DNA from: Methanolobus zinderi
GTDB taxonomy: Archaea; Halobacteriota; Methanosarcinia; Methanosarcinales; Methanosarcinaceae
Assembly: GCF_013388255.1 (NCBI RefSeq)
Contig: NZ_CP058215.1
Location: 1 to 64,000, forward strand
Direction of reading: 5' to 3'
Length of the DNA stretch: 64,000 nt
The translations under genes and the position numbers were made by a program. The stretch's first letter is position 1. Each line of letters begins with the position of its first letter. The notes under the pieces were generated by a model, which was given only the letters and a program-made list of their open reading frames with translations, had not been told where the DNA came from and did no database searches. Positions 53,365 through 62,524 of this stretch are shown piece after piece.

Positions 53365-54571
53365 AGATCAGGGCAGACAGGATCATCTACGCAAAAAGAT
53401 CATCGGACTTGGTGAATCGTCACACAGGAAGAGTTACTACCCTCAGCTAAAGGAGCAGATCAACGAATTAAACCGGGCCCTGCGTGCATTGCAGGAAAGT
53501 GAGGAGAAATACAGGACCTATGTAAACATATCTCCTTCACCTATATTTGTAATGAACCTGCAGGGGAGTCTTGTTGATGTGAATCCTGCGGCATCCAGGA
53601 TAACCGGTTATTCAAGAGAAGAGATACTGAACATGAGTCTCTCTGATTTTTTGATGCCTTTCAACAGGGAACAATATATCCAGCTTTTCAGGTCCCTGAA
53701 TGAAAAAGGGGATCTTTCAGGAGAATTCCCATTTGTGAACAGGGATGACGATATAATCTACATGGAAGTCAACGCTGTAAGGATTCCCGGTAACAGATTC
53801 CTTGCAATATGCATGGACGTTACTGAGAAAAAGAAAGCAGAAGACAAAATATTGCAGGCAAAGATAGCTGCGGAGAACGCAAACCGTACCAAGAGCGAAT
53901 TCCTTGCCAATATGAGCCATGAACTGAGAACTCCGCTAAACTCCATAATCGGATTTTCCGACGTTCTGCTTAATGAGGTCGCAGGTGAGGTTAACGAGCA
54001 GCAATACCGTTATCTTAATCATATTTCCCAGAGCGGAAGGCATCTGCTCAATATAATCAATGAGATACTGGATATTTCCAAGATCGAATCCGGAAAAATA
54101 ACACTGCACCGGGAAAAGGTAAGTCTGCCAGAAGTATATGAGGAAGTTTATTCCAACCTGAAGTACCTTGCAGATAACAAGAACATTGAGATCGACGTAT
54201 CAACGAATTCCTATACAAGCTGCGTTTATGCCGATAGGGCAAAACTAAAACAGATACTCTATAACCTCGTAGGCAATGCTATCAAATTCACGGAAAACGG
54301 AGGGAATATAAGAATTGATACCGAGAACGGGGATAAATTTGTCCGCATTTCCGTGACAGACACAGGAATCGGCATCAACAGGGAAGATATGAAAAAGCTC
54401 TTCACACCCTTCGTACAGCTGGATTCCTCAAAATCAAGAAGATATGAGGGTACGGGCCTCGGACTTGCATTATCCAGAGAGCTGGTTGAACTTCACGAAG
54501 GAAATATATGGGCTGAAAGTGAACCCGGAAAGGGAAGTACCTTTACTTTTACATTGCCTGTCTGTGTATAA
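53351..54571 (+). CDS. Soluble PAS sensor histidine kinase, ErcS-like
   Basis: 406 residues, no membrane helix. Short coiled head (about 20-50), PAS domain about 48-165 (SPSPIFVMNLQGSLVDVNPA), HisKA about 180-248 with the phospho-accepting histidine in NMSHELRTPLNSI near residue 193, ATPase domain about 285-405 (NAIKFTENGG, DTGIGIN, GTGLGLALSR). It overlaps the alcohol-dehydrogenase-like gene, so both are made together and may signal together. No receiver protein is adjacent. The kinase core resembles 36628-38901. Confidence 0.9.
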   Translation: MKHSEDQGRQDHLRKKIIGLGESSHRKSYYPQLKEQINELNRALRALQESEEKYRTYVNISPSPIFVMNLQGSLVDVNPAASRITGYSREEILNMSLSDFLMPFNREQYIQLFRSLNEKGDLSGEFPFVNRDDDIIYMEVNAVRIPGNRFLAICMDVTEKKKAEDKILQAKIAAENANRTKSEFLANMSHELRTPLNSIIGFSDVLLNEVAGEVNEQQYRYLNHISQSGRHLLNIINEILDISKIESGKITLHREKVSLPEVYEEVYSNLKYLADNKNIEIDVSTNSYTSCVYADRAKLKQILYNLVGNAIKFTENGGNIRIDTENGDKFVRISVTDTGIGINREDMKKLFTPFVQLDSSKSRRYEGTGLGLALSRELVELHEGNIWAESEPGKGSTFTFTLPVCV

Positions 54572-54804
54572 TATTTCCTGCACAGTTTGCCAGGTACATT
54601 AATCCCATTGGAGAAATCCAATTTTTTGTTCTTGCCACCTGAAAGAGATACAAGCTCTGCACATATACTATACCTCATGAAAGAACAGTAACTTTCTAAA
54701 ATCAAAAAAATGATTATGAGTAGTATTACCACTTTTCAATATTATGAATAATGTTTAAGTAGTTTCACATGAAACGGAAGATATCTACAAAAGTGGTGGT
54801 AGAA

Positions 54805-55443
54805 ATGAAAAATAATGGTATAAAAATAAGCATCCTACTGCTTGCAGCATTGGCAGTGGTGATCGGAACAGCTTCAGCGACCCCCTCCGTGCAACTTATT
54901 GACGGAGAATGTGATCTTGACATATGGACCTATGGTAACCACGACATTATAACAAGTGGATATGAAGACTATTTTGAAACAAGCATAGATGGCAACATAT
55001 GGACAGATGACGATGGCAGACTTGCCATAATCATGGAAGAAGGGTCCATGACCATAAATACAGAATATCCGACCGAGTGTTTCTGCATAGTATTCGCCAG
55101 TGACAAAAATGACGGCTATGCACAGGTTTACGTGGATGATGTAATGGTATGGGAAGGTGATACCTGGGCCTCAACTGATACAGAAAAACCAATTGAGGAT
55201 CAAAAAATAAGATCACTGAAAATCACTGATCTGGACAGCAATACTCATACGATAAAAATAGTAAATCCAGATATAACAAATTCAGTACAGATTCAGAGTG
55301 CTGAATGCGTACACAACGGCCATGTAACCATCTACAAGTACGGATACGACTGCCCGACCGAGGAGATTCCCGAATTCCCGACAGTCGCACTTCCGGTAGC
55401 CGCAGTATTGGGACTTGCATTCCTGTTCCAGAGAAGAGAATAA
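54805..55443 (+). CDS. Secreted PEF-CTERM surface protein
   Basis: 212 residues from the ATG at 54805, chosen because GGTGGT lies just upstream and a signal peptide (about 1-26, ending TASA) follows; an ATG at 54769 lacks both. The C-terminus EIPEFPTVALPVAAVLGLAF plus basic FQRRE is a PEF-CTERM sorting tail, processed by an archaeosortase and lipid-linked. The body has a beta-sandwich look (ASDKNDGYAQVYVDDVMVWE) with four cysteines. Probably a surface binding protein; ligand unknown. Confidence 0.8.
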   Translation: MKNNGIKISILLLAALAVVIGTASATPSVQLIDGECDLDIWTYGNHDIITSGYEDYFETSIDGNIWTDDDGRLAIIMEEGSMTINTEYPTECFCIVFASDKNDGYAQVYVDDVMVWEGDTWASTDTEKPIEDQKIRSLKITDLDSNTHTIKIVNPDITNSVQIQSAECVHNGHVTIYKYGYDCPTEEIPEFPTVALPVAAVLGLAFLFQRRE

Positions 55444-55556
55444 ATCAATTGAATGAAGCTCAATGAGCTTCACACTTTTCTATTTTATTATACATCAAAC
55501 CATTTTTTGCTTAATTTAATTGTCAATCGGTTTTTATCCCTGGATACAATATTGAA

Positions 55557-57530
55557 TTACCTCCTGGACTTTAAAACAACTGCAATTAATCCAATAACGC
55601 AAAGTGCCATTAAGGAGCTGAATGACGGTGCAGCTTCTGATGAATCTTCAGTGGGTTCGACAGCTGACTCATCGCCAGAAATATCTTCTTCATCAATGGA
55701 TTCTGAAACTGGCTCTTCGGTTTCTTCCTCTTCTTCAGGGGATTCCACCATTGCATCTTCTGCCATTTCGGATACGGGTTCTTCTTTTTTCTCTGCCTGC
55801 GGGATTTCCACAAAGAAAGACGTGTACGGTGTGACAAATCCATATTCAAGAGAAAGATCCGTGATATCAGAGACCAGTTCTTCTGTCTCACCCTCTACCT
55901 TCATCATATCAAGTTTTTTCTTTATGGTATTGTAAGCCCAGAGGCGGGGAATGAAATCATTGCCTTCCTCGGACTGAATCTGGAAATCGTGTTCAGAAAC
56001 ATACATACCATTTCTTACACCACCACTTGCCCTGGCAGTAACTTCATCGGCATCAGCTTCGTACTTACCAAGAACAATAGACTCGGAACCCACAAACAGG
56101 TGGTCCTTTCCGGTAGTAACGACATCGGATGTAACATCATCATAGCTTAACACAAGATCTATGACAAGTGGTGTCGAGATCGTTTCATAGAAATGGGTGA
56201 TGCCTTCGGTGGCCTCGGAATCGGGTTCAAAGTAGACTGCAATCCCCTTGTTCTCCAGACTCAGAGCCTGCAGGAAATTGAAATCATAGTCGAACTCCCT
56301 GCCAAAGGCTATAGTGAATATAGAAGCGTCCACATTATTGGCCTCCAGCACGTTCTGCCGGATAACCGCGGTGGATTTTACACCTTCCGAAGGGTCCCCG
56401 TCCGTGAGAAAAACTATAATCGGCAGGTTATCGCTTTTAGCAGAGAACATATCAATTGCCGTGAGCAGGGCTTCGTTGATATTTGTGCCCCCGTTAGCAT
56501 TTGTATTTACCACCACTGACGTTGCCTGCTGCTTATTAGATTCGTTCGCAGCCAGGATATATTCGCTATGCGGATACATGAAAGCGTCAAAGAAAATCAC
56601 ATTGAAATTATCATCTTCGGGCAGATCGCCTATTATTTGTGAGAAAGCCTCCTTGACATCAGCTATCCTTTCCCCGGACATGGAACCTGACTTATCTATC
56701 AGAAAAATAATGTCCTTGTTCAGGGGAGATATATCCATATCATCCGCAGTCGGGGAAAAGACATGCATGAAATATCCCGTACCATTAAGCTCATAGAACT
56801 TCATCTCGCCGTCCTCGTCTGTATTTTCGGTTTTGAATATGACATTCATGTCACTTTGAGGCAGGCTGTTAGAACTGTATTCCACATGGGCACTGGTTGG
56901 AGACGGATAGTTGATATCCGAAGCAAATTCTGGAGTTTCCACACTCAGCACATCCGTGGAGGAATTGATATCCACGGAAATGGTCAAATCATCCACACGA
57001 TGGTTGCTGCGTAGGTATTGCAGATAATCATACTCACCCATATCTCTTGTCAGAGCCTGCTCATAGGTCATCCTAATCACAATACTCTGCCCGGCATCAA
57101 AGTTCAAAGAATATGAGAACAGTTCGGAATCCCTTGTCTCCAGAAGACCTGCAGTTCTGCCACTTGACACAGCTTCTTCGAATTGCTGCCTGGCTTCTTC
57201 CTTTATCAGAATTTCAGCAGGGTACTCCTTCCCGTCGATACTTATAGAAAAATCAGACATAAAGGCGTTTTCCGGGATCAGGATCTCAAAACTGTCAGTT
57301 ATCGAAAAATTATTCGCATTAACAAGTTTCTCCTCAACCGTGGTAACGGCATAGCCATCATTGATCTCCACATCTATATCCATATATTCAGATTCGATAT
57401 ATGTTCCCAAACTCTCTTCTGCAACAGACTCCGCATTTACAGGCAGTACGATTAACAACAAAGACAACAGGAGCAATAAAGTACAGGCAATTGTCCTGAA
57501 AGGCTTTTTTTGAAACTTTTGGAATTTCAT
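55557..57530 (-). CDS. Secreted VIT / VWA domain protein with C-terminal anchor
   Basis: 657 residues from the ATG at 57530 (MKFQKFQKK, AGGATG upstream). Signal peptide about 1-32. VIT domain about 38-165 (SFEILIPENAFMSDFSISI region), VWA domain about 268-440 with the metal site DKSGSMSGER and FLTDGDPSEG, a beta region to about 560, then an acidic serine-rich linker (about 580-625) and a membrane helix LMALCVIGLIAVVLKSRR at the end. It resembles inter-alpha-trypsin-inhibitor heavy-chain-like proteins of prokaryotes. Anchored outside the cell; partner unknown. Its VWA is not closely similar to those of the giant proteins. Confidence 0.85.
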   Translation of the reverse strand: MKFQKFQKKPFRTIACTLLLLLSLLLIVLPVNAESVAEESLGTYIESEYMDIDVEINDGYAVTTVEEKLVNANNFSITDSFEILIPENAFMSDFSISIDGKEYPAEILIKEEARQQFEEAVSSGRTAGLLETRDSELFSYSLNFDAGQSIVIRMTYEQALTRDMGEYDYLQYLRSNHRVDDLTISVDINSSTDVLSVETPEFASDINYPSPTSAHVEYSSNSLPQSDMNVIFKTENTDEDGEMKFYELNGTGYFMHVFSPTADDMDISPLNKDIIFLIDKSGSMSGERIADVKEAFSQIIGDLPEDDNFNVIFFDAFMYPHSEYILAANESNKQQATSVVVNTNANGGTNINEALLTAIDMFSAKSDNLPIIVFLTDGDPSEGVKSTAVIRQNVLEANNVDASIFTIAFGREFDYDFNFLQALSLENKGIAVYFEPDSEATEGITHFYETISTPLVIDLVLSYDDVTSDVVTTGKDHLFVGSESIVLGKYEADADEVTARASGGVRNGMYVSEHDFQIQSEEGNDFIPRLWAYNTIKKKLDMMKVEGETEELVSDITDLSLEYGFVTPYTSFFVEIPQAEKKEEPVSEMAEDAMVESPEEEEETEEPVSESIDEEDISGDESAVEPTEDSSEAAPSFSSLMALCVIGLIAVVLKSRR

Positions 57531-57782
57531 GATAAGAACATCCTTTGAGTACTGGAAAATACCTGCAGGTAGAATCCAACGGTGGTACATCCAAAGATTA
57601 TAAGACAACTATTAAAAATATTATGGCCGTATGTCCAACTATTCAGGAACAACTAAAAATAACGATAGTATTTTGTACTCAGAATCTGTCAGTAAATCAT
57701 CCGCCATGAAGCACAGGTGGATAAATTCCATCAGATTTTTTGAACGCTCAGTTATTTATATGCTAACGCCGTTAACGAAGCT

Positions 57783-57850
57783 GAAGGTGTGTGGATCATT
57801 TTTTTATACCACCCAACCAACCACCCCCACTCCTTAAATCACACACCTTC
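57783..57850 (-). repeat. Element 1, copy 3
   Basis: Read on the - strand: arm GAAGGTGTGTGATTT, core AAGGAGTGGGGGTGG followed by TTGGTTGGGTGGTAT, closing arm ending CACACACCTTC. The outer 11 bp pair perfectly, with bases different from copies 1 and 2, so the pairing rather than the sequence is kept. It lies in the 370-base gap between the VIT-VWA gene and the dehydrogenase; the rest of that gap shows nothing else. Confidence 0.6.
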
Positions 57851-57900
57851 TTTTGTAAATACATGAAAAATACCTGGCATTAGCCAGAAAGCTATTTTAA

Positions 57901-58881
57901 TTATGCAAATTTTTTCAGGGCCTTTTTGTTGACAACATTCTGCGGATCTCCTTGCAGGAAATAACTGATATTATCCACAGTGACCGATGTGCACTCATCA
58001 ATAGATTCCTCTGAAAGGAAGGCTATGTGAGGTGTCAGCAACACATTATCAAGCCGGAGGAACGGACTGTTTGATGGAAGGGGTTCTTTCTCGAATACAT
58101 CAAGCCCGGCGGCCGCAATATCACCACTACGCAGAGCACTCAGTAGAGCTGCCTCATCAACAACCTCTCCCCTTGCAGTATTGATAAGAATGGAGGTTGA
58201 TTTCATCTTCATCAGTTCTTCGGCACCTATCATTTTTTCAGTAGAGGGTGTAAGAGGTACATGTAGTGTGAGGATATCGGATTCTTCAAGCAGAGTATCC
58301 ATATCCACGAATCTGACACCAAGCTGCTTCTCTTTAACCGGATCCGGATGGGCCGTGTAGGCCAGTACCTGCATCTTGTAACCATGTGCGATCTCTATAA
58401 CCCTGCTTCCGATATTGCCGGTACCGATGACACCCAGGGTCTTACCCATAAGCTGATTACCCCTGTAAGCTTCGCAGATGTAATCCCTCCATTCAAATTC
58501 TCCTTCTCTGAGAGACATGTCCGCCTTATGCAAACGTCTCAAAAGATTCAGAACCTGGGCGAAAACAAATTCAGCAACCGCATCAAAGGCGTAGCCCGGC
58601 ACATTCGAGACTACGATACCCTTCCTGCTGGCAGTATCAATGTCGATATGGTCATAACCTGTCTGCCATACGGCAAGCATCTTGAGATTCTTTGCAGCTT
58701 CAAGGACCCTTGCAGAAAAACCATACCTTCCGGCGATCACGATGTCCGCATCCTTAATGCGTTCGATAAGTTCGTCATCAGAGGACGGCCAAGTATTATA
58801 GACCTTCAGCTCGCCCATTTCTTCAAGCTTTTGATGATATTCAAGCTGCAGAACTATAGGATCAGATACGACTATCTTCAT
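57901..58881 (-). CDS. D-2-hydroxyacid dehydrogenase, phosphoglycerate dehydrogenase-like
   Basis: 326 residues from the ATG at 58881, preceded by GGGGGA. NAD-binding Rossmann motif LGVIGTGNIGSRV (about 147-159), catalytic arginine in INTARGE (about 233), glutamate in FEKEPLP, and histidine in LLTPHIAFLSEE (about 288). Length fits single-domain-pair family members without an ACT domain. Exact substrate (glyoxylate, hydroxypyruvate, other) cannot be read from the sequence. Cytoplasmic. Next to a PEBP gene on the same strand. Confidence 0.88.
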   Translation of the reverse strand: MKIVVSDPIVLQLEYHQKLEEMGELKVYNTWPSSDDELIERIKDADIVIAGRYGFSARVLEAAKNLKMLAVWQTGYDHIDIDTASRKGIVVSNVPGYAFDAVAEFVFAQVLNLLRRLHKADMSLREGEFEWRDYICEAYRGNQLMGKTLGVIGTGNIGSRVIEIAHGYKMQVLAYTAHPDPVKEKQLGVRFVDMDTLLEESDILTLHVPLTPSTEKMIGAEELMKMKSTSILINTARGEVVDEAALLSALRSGDIAAAGLDVFEKEPLPSNSPFLRLDNVLLTPHIAFLSEESIDECTSVTVDNISYFLQGDPQNVVNKKALKKFA

Positions 58882-58923
58882 AAATTTCCCCCATTGCCCT
58901 ATAAATTGCAGCAAATTTACATA

Positions 58924-59361
58924 TTACGCCCGGGATTTTCCGAATTTGCCCATAAGTTCTCCTTTATCGATTATATGAGACCTCATGGCATTCTCCACCT
59001 CATTTCTGCTTGTCCCTGTCCGCAGATCCAGTCGGGTGTCAAGTGCATATACCATGAAGTAATAGCTGTGTGTACCCGAAGAAGGACATGGACCACAGTA
59101 TGACACTTCATTAAAACCATTCATCCCCTCCACTCCCGGAACCGAGTTCTCAGCTATTGCTTCAACAAAGGGTATGTTCCATACTATCCAGTGAGTCATT
59201 GTGCCTGAAGATGAATCAATACCATCCACCATCACCACAAGACTCATTGTTGTCGAAGGCAGATCATAGAACTGCAGGGGAGGGCTGATGTTCTCTCCCT
59301 CACAGGTATATTTGGCAGGTATCGTTTCGCCGTTCTCAAAAGCACTGCTTACAACTCTCAT
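58924..59361 (-). CDS. YbhB/YbcL-type phosphatidylethanolamine-binding (PEBP) protein
   Basis: 145 residues. Family motifs: GENISPPLQF (about 20-30), MVDGIDSSSGTMTHWIVWNI (about 45-65) with the ligand-pocket D and H, and GPCPSSGTHSYYFMVYALD (about 92-110). No signal peptide, so cytoplasmic. The prokaryotic members bind phosphate-bearing ligands in the pocket but their role is unclear. It precedes the dehydrogenase gene by about 40 bases on the same strand, so co-transcription is likely. Confidence 0.9.
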   Translation of the reverse strand: MRVVSSAFENGETIPAKYTCEGENISPPLQFYDLPSTTMSLVVMVDGIDSSSGTMTHWIVWNIPFVEAIAENSVPGVEGMNGFNEVSYCGPCPSSGTHSYYFMVYALDTRLDLRTGTSRNEVENAMRSHIIDKGELMGKFGKSRA

Positions 59362-59464
59362 TCTTTATCACCTTAAACTTATCACTTATATCAAATCAAC
59401 AGAAACATGCTACTGCATCACCACAATACATAATTGTTTCATAGCTTCCGACCTGTGTCCCGGT

Positions 59465-60157
59465 TTAACTATAAACCGTAACGCATGATCCGGAAGCTGT
59501 CCCTGAATCCGGCAGACAGAGTTTCACTATATTCGCAGCCACGTCTTCGGGTTTAAGAGAGGGGATGTTGTGATAGAGAGACCTGTACATGTCCGTATCC
59601 ACTCCGCCCGGACAGACCGCATACACACCTACCTTTCCTGAAACTTCCTGTGCCACAGATTCTGTAAGTCCGATCACCGCAAACTTTGAAGCGGAGTATA
59701 CAGAAAGCTGTCCTATTCCGGTTTTACCGGCACCTGATGAAACATTGACAATTGTGCCATGACCTCTCTCAAGCATATGGGGCAGCACATATCTGGTGCA
59801 CAGGAAAAGACCCCTTACATTGACATCCATGACAGTATCGAACTCTTCCACACTTGTCTCAACCAGGGGCTTTTTCACAGCAACACCTGCATTGTTGACA
59901 AGGATGTCTATAGCACCGAAGTGATCGATTGCCTTTTCCACCATGTTCTCCACATTGGACCTCTCCCGAAGGTTGGCTGTGATGGCAATTGACTCACGAC
60001 CCATATCCTCCACCATATTTCGGACTTCATCTATCTCATCCCTGCTTCTTGCAGTCACAACAATATTTGCACCTTTTTCTGCCAGAGCAATACATGTTGC
60101 TTTTCCGATACCTCTGCTTCCACCGGTTACGATAGCCGTTTTATTTTCAAGCTCCAG
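59465..60157 (-). CDS. Short-chain dehydrogenase/reductase with a non-standard start codon
   Basis: About 230 residues if translation begins at a CTG at 60157, giving (M)ELENKTAIVTGGSRGIGK. The nucleotide motif TGGSRGIG lies upstream of every ATG/GTG/TTG in frame, and the frame is closed by TAA at 60176-60178, so only CTG or ATT codons are available. Otherwise typical: NNAGVAV, NVSSGAGK, catalytic YSASKFA, PGGVDTDMY. It should reduce a carbonyl or oxidise an alcohol with NAD(P); substrate unknown. The start may be genuine CTG or hide a sequence error. Confidence 0.8.
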   Translation of the reverse strand: MELENKTAIVTGGSRGIGKATCIALAEKGANIVVTARSRDEIDEVRNMVEDMGRESIAITANLRERSNVENMVEKAIDHFGAIDILVNNAGVAVKKPLVETSVEEFDTVMDVNVRGLFLCTRYVLPHMLERGHGTIVNVSSGAGKTGIGQLSVYSASKFAVIGLTESVAQEVSGKVGVYAVCPGGVDTDMYRSLYHNIPSLKPEDVAANIVKLCLPDSGTASGSCVTVYS

Positions 60158-60365
60158 TCTATTTCCCAGAATAGATTACACCCCGAACAATAAATTGGAA
60201 GGGCACCGATCATAAATATTGTGCCAGCAACCCCGTATCAAATTCACTCCTTATCTTCAAGACGTTCAGCATGCTTAATAGTACTACCGAATCAAAGGTA
60301 TAAGGCATTGGATCAGACAGATGATACAATGCCTTCCGACTCGATTTTAAACAGGAACGATAAAA

Positions 60366-61184
60366 TTATCCGGTTACTATGATCTGCCCTGTAGTCTGAT
60401 AGGGATGCACGGTGCACATGTAGCTGTACCTCCCTTCCCTTCCGAATGTGTAACTGTAGGATTCCCCCTGACTGAGTGCGGAAGATCTGAACGCACCGCC
60501 GTCAACAATATGTACTGCAGAATCCTGGTTGGTCCATGTAACGGTATCTCCCACACTTATGGTAATCGAATCCGGCTCGAAACTGTAATCACGGATATCC
60601 ACCTCAACCTCCTGGAAAGGAGTATCCGTGATATAGCTTGTGTAGACATAATCATTGTCAGCTACAACTGAATGGCACTCCTGACATGAATCGACCATAC
60701 CTTCCACTATTATCTCCCCGTCCGGGGAATAGGCTGCCCAGAACCAGTCATTGTGCTCGGAGTCATATCCCTGGACCTTATAACGCACACCTATCTCTCT
60801 TAGTTCACCGTCGGCATCGTAGCTCTCCCGTACTATAATGCTTCCGTAGGGCAGCACACCTGCCCTCTCGTTAATTGCGGTTTCTGCATCGTCTGAAACA
60901 TAAGTTGTGAGAAGCGGACCATGGATACTCGTACTTGCGTAGATTTCCTCCTTCAGAGGCCACAAGCTCCATCTTTTATAATTATTCTCTTCAGTTATGT
61001 AAGCATAAACCTGTTCTCCATCTGGTTCAGGCATATCCGGGTCAACGGACACAGAGTCAGGTTCCGGTGTATCCTGAGTGTCAGTATCCTCTGTTACCAA
61101 GTCCTCCTGATCCTGAGTGTCAGCACAACCTGCCACTAAGATCACGGCAATAAAAACCAGAAATACCATTATTCCTATTTTCAT
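60366..61184 (-). CDS. Lipoprotein: cytochrome P460-like heme domain fused to a cupredoxin
   Basis: 272 residues. Signal with lipobox VAGC (cysteine about 20), acidic linker to about 50, then a P460-type domain about 55-195 (PYGSIIVRESYD, YKVQGYDSEHNDWFW, heme motif CQECH near 172). A cupredoxin domain follows, about 200-272, with copper ligands H in SAVHIVDGG and C and H in YMCTVHPYQTTGQI. The usual axial methionine is replaced by Q-T-T, as in stellacyanin-type sites. Lipid-anchored outside, so an electron-transfer or nitrogen-oxide detoxifying role is possible (inference). Confidence 0.85.
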   Translation of the reverse strand: MKIGIMVFLVFIAVILVAGCADTQDQEDLVTEDTDTQDTPEPDSVSVDPDMPEPDGEQVYAYITEENNYKRWSLWPLKEEIYASTSIHGPLLTTYVSDDAETAINERAGVLPYGSIIVRESYDADGELREIGVRYKVQGYDSEHNDWFWAAYSPDGEIIVEGMVDSCQECHSVVADNDYVYTSYITDTPFQEVEVDIRDYSFEPDSITISVGDTVTWTNQDSAVHIVDGGAFRSSALSQGESYSYTFGREGRYSYMCTVHPYQTTGQIIVTG

Positions 61185-61325
61185 GAACTAACCCCACTGA
61201 ATAATATTTGACGGCTCGCTAGAAATAGTTTTATGTTGATTACCTGATTTGAGATTCGGCAAACCTGGTCAGTACAGGCGGTTTAAGCATAAACTAAAAC
61301 TAATGTGGGCTCAGTAACTTTATTC

Positions 61326-61982
61326 ATGAGAATCACAGACCAAAATTACAGAATTCTGGAAGATAAGGCTAAACAGGAAGGAGCAAAAAGTATCCAGCTT
61401 CTACCCGCGGAAAATATCGTAGTTGAGAACAGGACGATACTGAAATGTATCTTCGGGTGTAACGGTTACGGAAGCCAGGTCTGCCCTCCATTCATACCTG
61501 AAGTGGATGAATTCAGGAAAATGCTTGAAGAGTATGAATGGGCACTTCTTGTGGACTGGAAATCCGAGAATGAATTTTCAAAAGAAATTAGTGAGAATTT
61601 CATAAAATACAGCGTATCTCCACCGGAAGATGAAAACATCAGACGAGAGCACGAAGATACTTTAAAGACCGTGATGAAAGAACGCAAGGAAAGGATTCAG
61701 CCTGGCAGTATAGAAATTGAAAAACTCGCCTGGGGCCTTGGATACAATACAGCCCTTGCCACTTTTCCGGGAATGTGTACATGGTGTGCCAACAGTGAAT
61801 ATTCCGATGTGAAATGCGCCGGAAAGGACGGAACATGTCATCATCCCACAATCCGCAGACCATGTCTTATGGGTCTTGGAGTGCGACTGGATAAAACACT
61901 GGAGAAAATGGGCACACCCTTGAAGAACTTCCCTATGGATGATACAATACCATCCCAGTACACCCTTATTTTGCTGGAATGA
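61326..61982 (+). CDS. DUF2284 predicted metal-binding protein
   Basis: 218 residues from the ATG at 61326; upstream alternatives in frame lack a ribosome site, as does this one. The cysteine pattern of DUF2284 is clear: KCIFGCNGYGSQVCPPFIP (about 44-62), then CTWCANSEYSDVKC and GTCHHPTIRRPC (about 154-187). This suggests one or two iron-sulfur clusters or zinc. No membrane segment. The family is widespread in methanogens but has no assigned reaction. Confidence 0.88.
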   Translation: MRITDQNYRILEDKAKQEGAKSIQLLPAENIVVENRTILKCIFGCNGYGSQVCPPFIPEVDEFRKMLEEYEWALLVDWKSENEFSKEISENFIKYSVSPPEDENIRREHEDTLKTVMKERKERIQPGSIEIEKLAWGLGYNTALATFPGMCTWCANSEYSDVKCAGKDGTCHHPTIRRPCLMGLGVRLDKTLEKMGTPLKNFPMDDTIPSQYTLILLE

Positions 61983-62183
61983 AATTGTCATACTTTGGAC
62001 GTTAGACCATACACATTTGAATATTATATAGATAAAAAATAATTTTATTTTACCGGACATTTGGGAAGGATTTTAACAGAAATTCTTCCCGAGTTACCTA
62101 CACCGGAAAGCACCTGCCGGCGTTTCGATCAGCTTTTATACTAGAAAACATACTGTTGGCTGAGAAAGACTTATATCGGGAAA

Positions 62184-62399
62184 AAGCACCTCATTGACCA
62201 CCACAATTAAAGTGCCTCTCTCCTTATGAGTCTTGAACAATCCCCATCTATTCAGACCCCAAATATCTCGTTTGAGAAGTAAGATGAGGCACCTAACAAA
62301 CCACCACGCTTATGGTGCCTCTCTCCTTGTGTATCGGGATATCCCCATATCCCTTTAACTCCACTCCTGTAATCTGCGGTTCATACCCCACGACCCGCA
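62184..62399. repeat. Element 2, second tandem pair plus a third hairpin
   Basis: Copy c (62184-62260) is degenerate: GCACC, the loop GACCACCAC, GTGCCTCTCTCCTT and a lone CCCC. Copy d (62284-62368) is well kept: GAGGCACC/GGTGCCTC around AACAAACCACCACGCTT, then GGGATAT-CCCC-ATATCCC and the CCACTCC tail. A TGCGG/CCGCA hairpin with a CCCC-bearing loop (62375-62399) ends it, as in 51892-51924. The T7 tract plus AACAG at about 62478 also matches about 51986. Nothing else is seen in the 542-base gap 61983-62524. Confidence 0.6.
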
Positions 62400-62524
62400 A
62401 AGGTAAATATGTCATTGAGGTATATAACCCAATCCACTCTTAATAAGAATCGATACACTATATTTCATGTCAGGCCCTTTTTTTAACAGCATTGTATTTT
62501 CAGTTGCCTGCTAAAAAAAGTATA

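Noticed and set aside
58348-59103. 251-codon + frame across the dehydrogenase and PEBP genes
   Set aside because: It crosses two recognised - strand genes and their gap; no ribosome site or domain.
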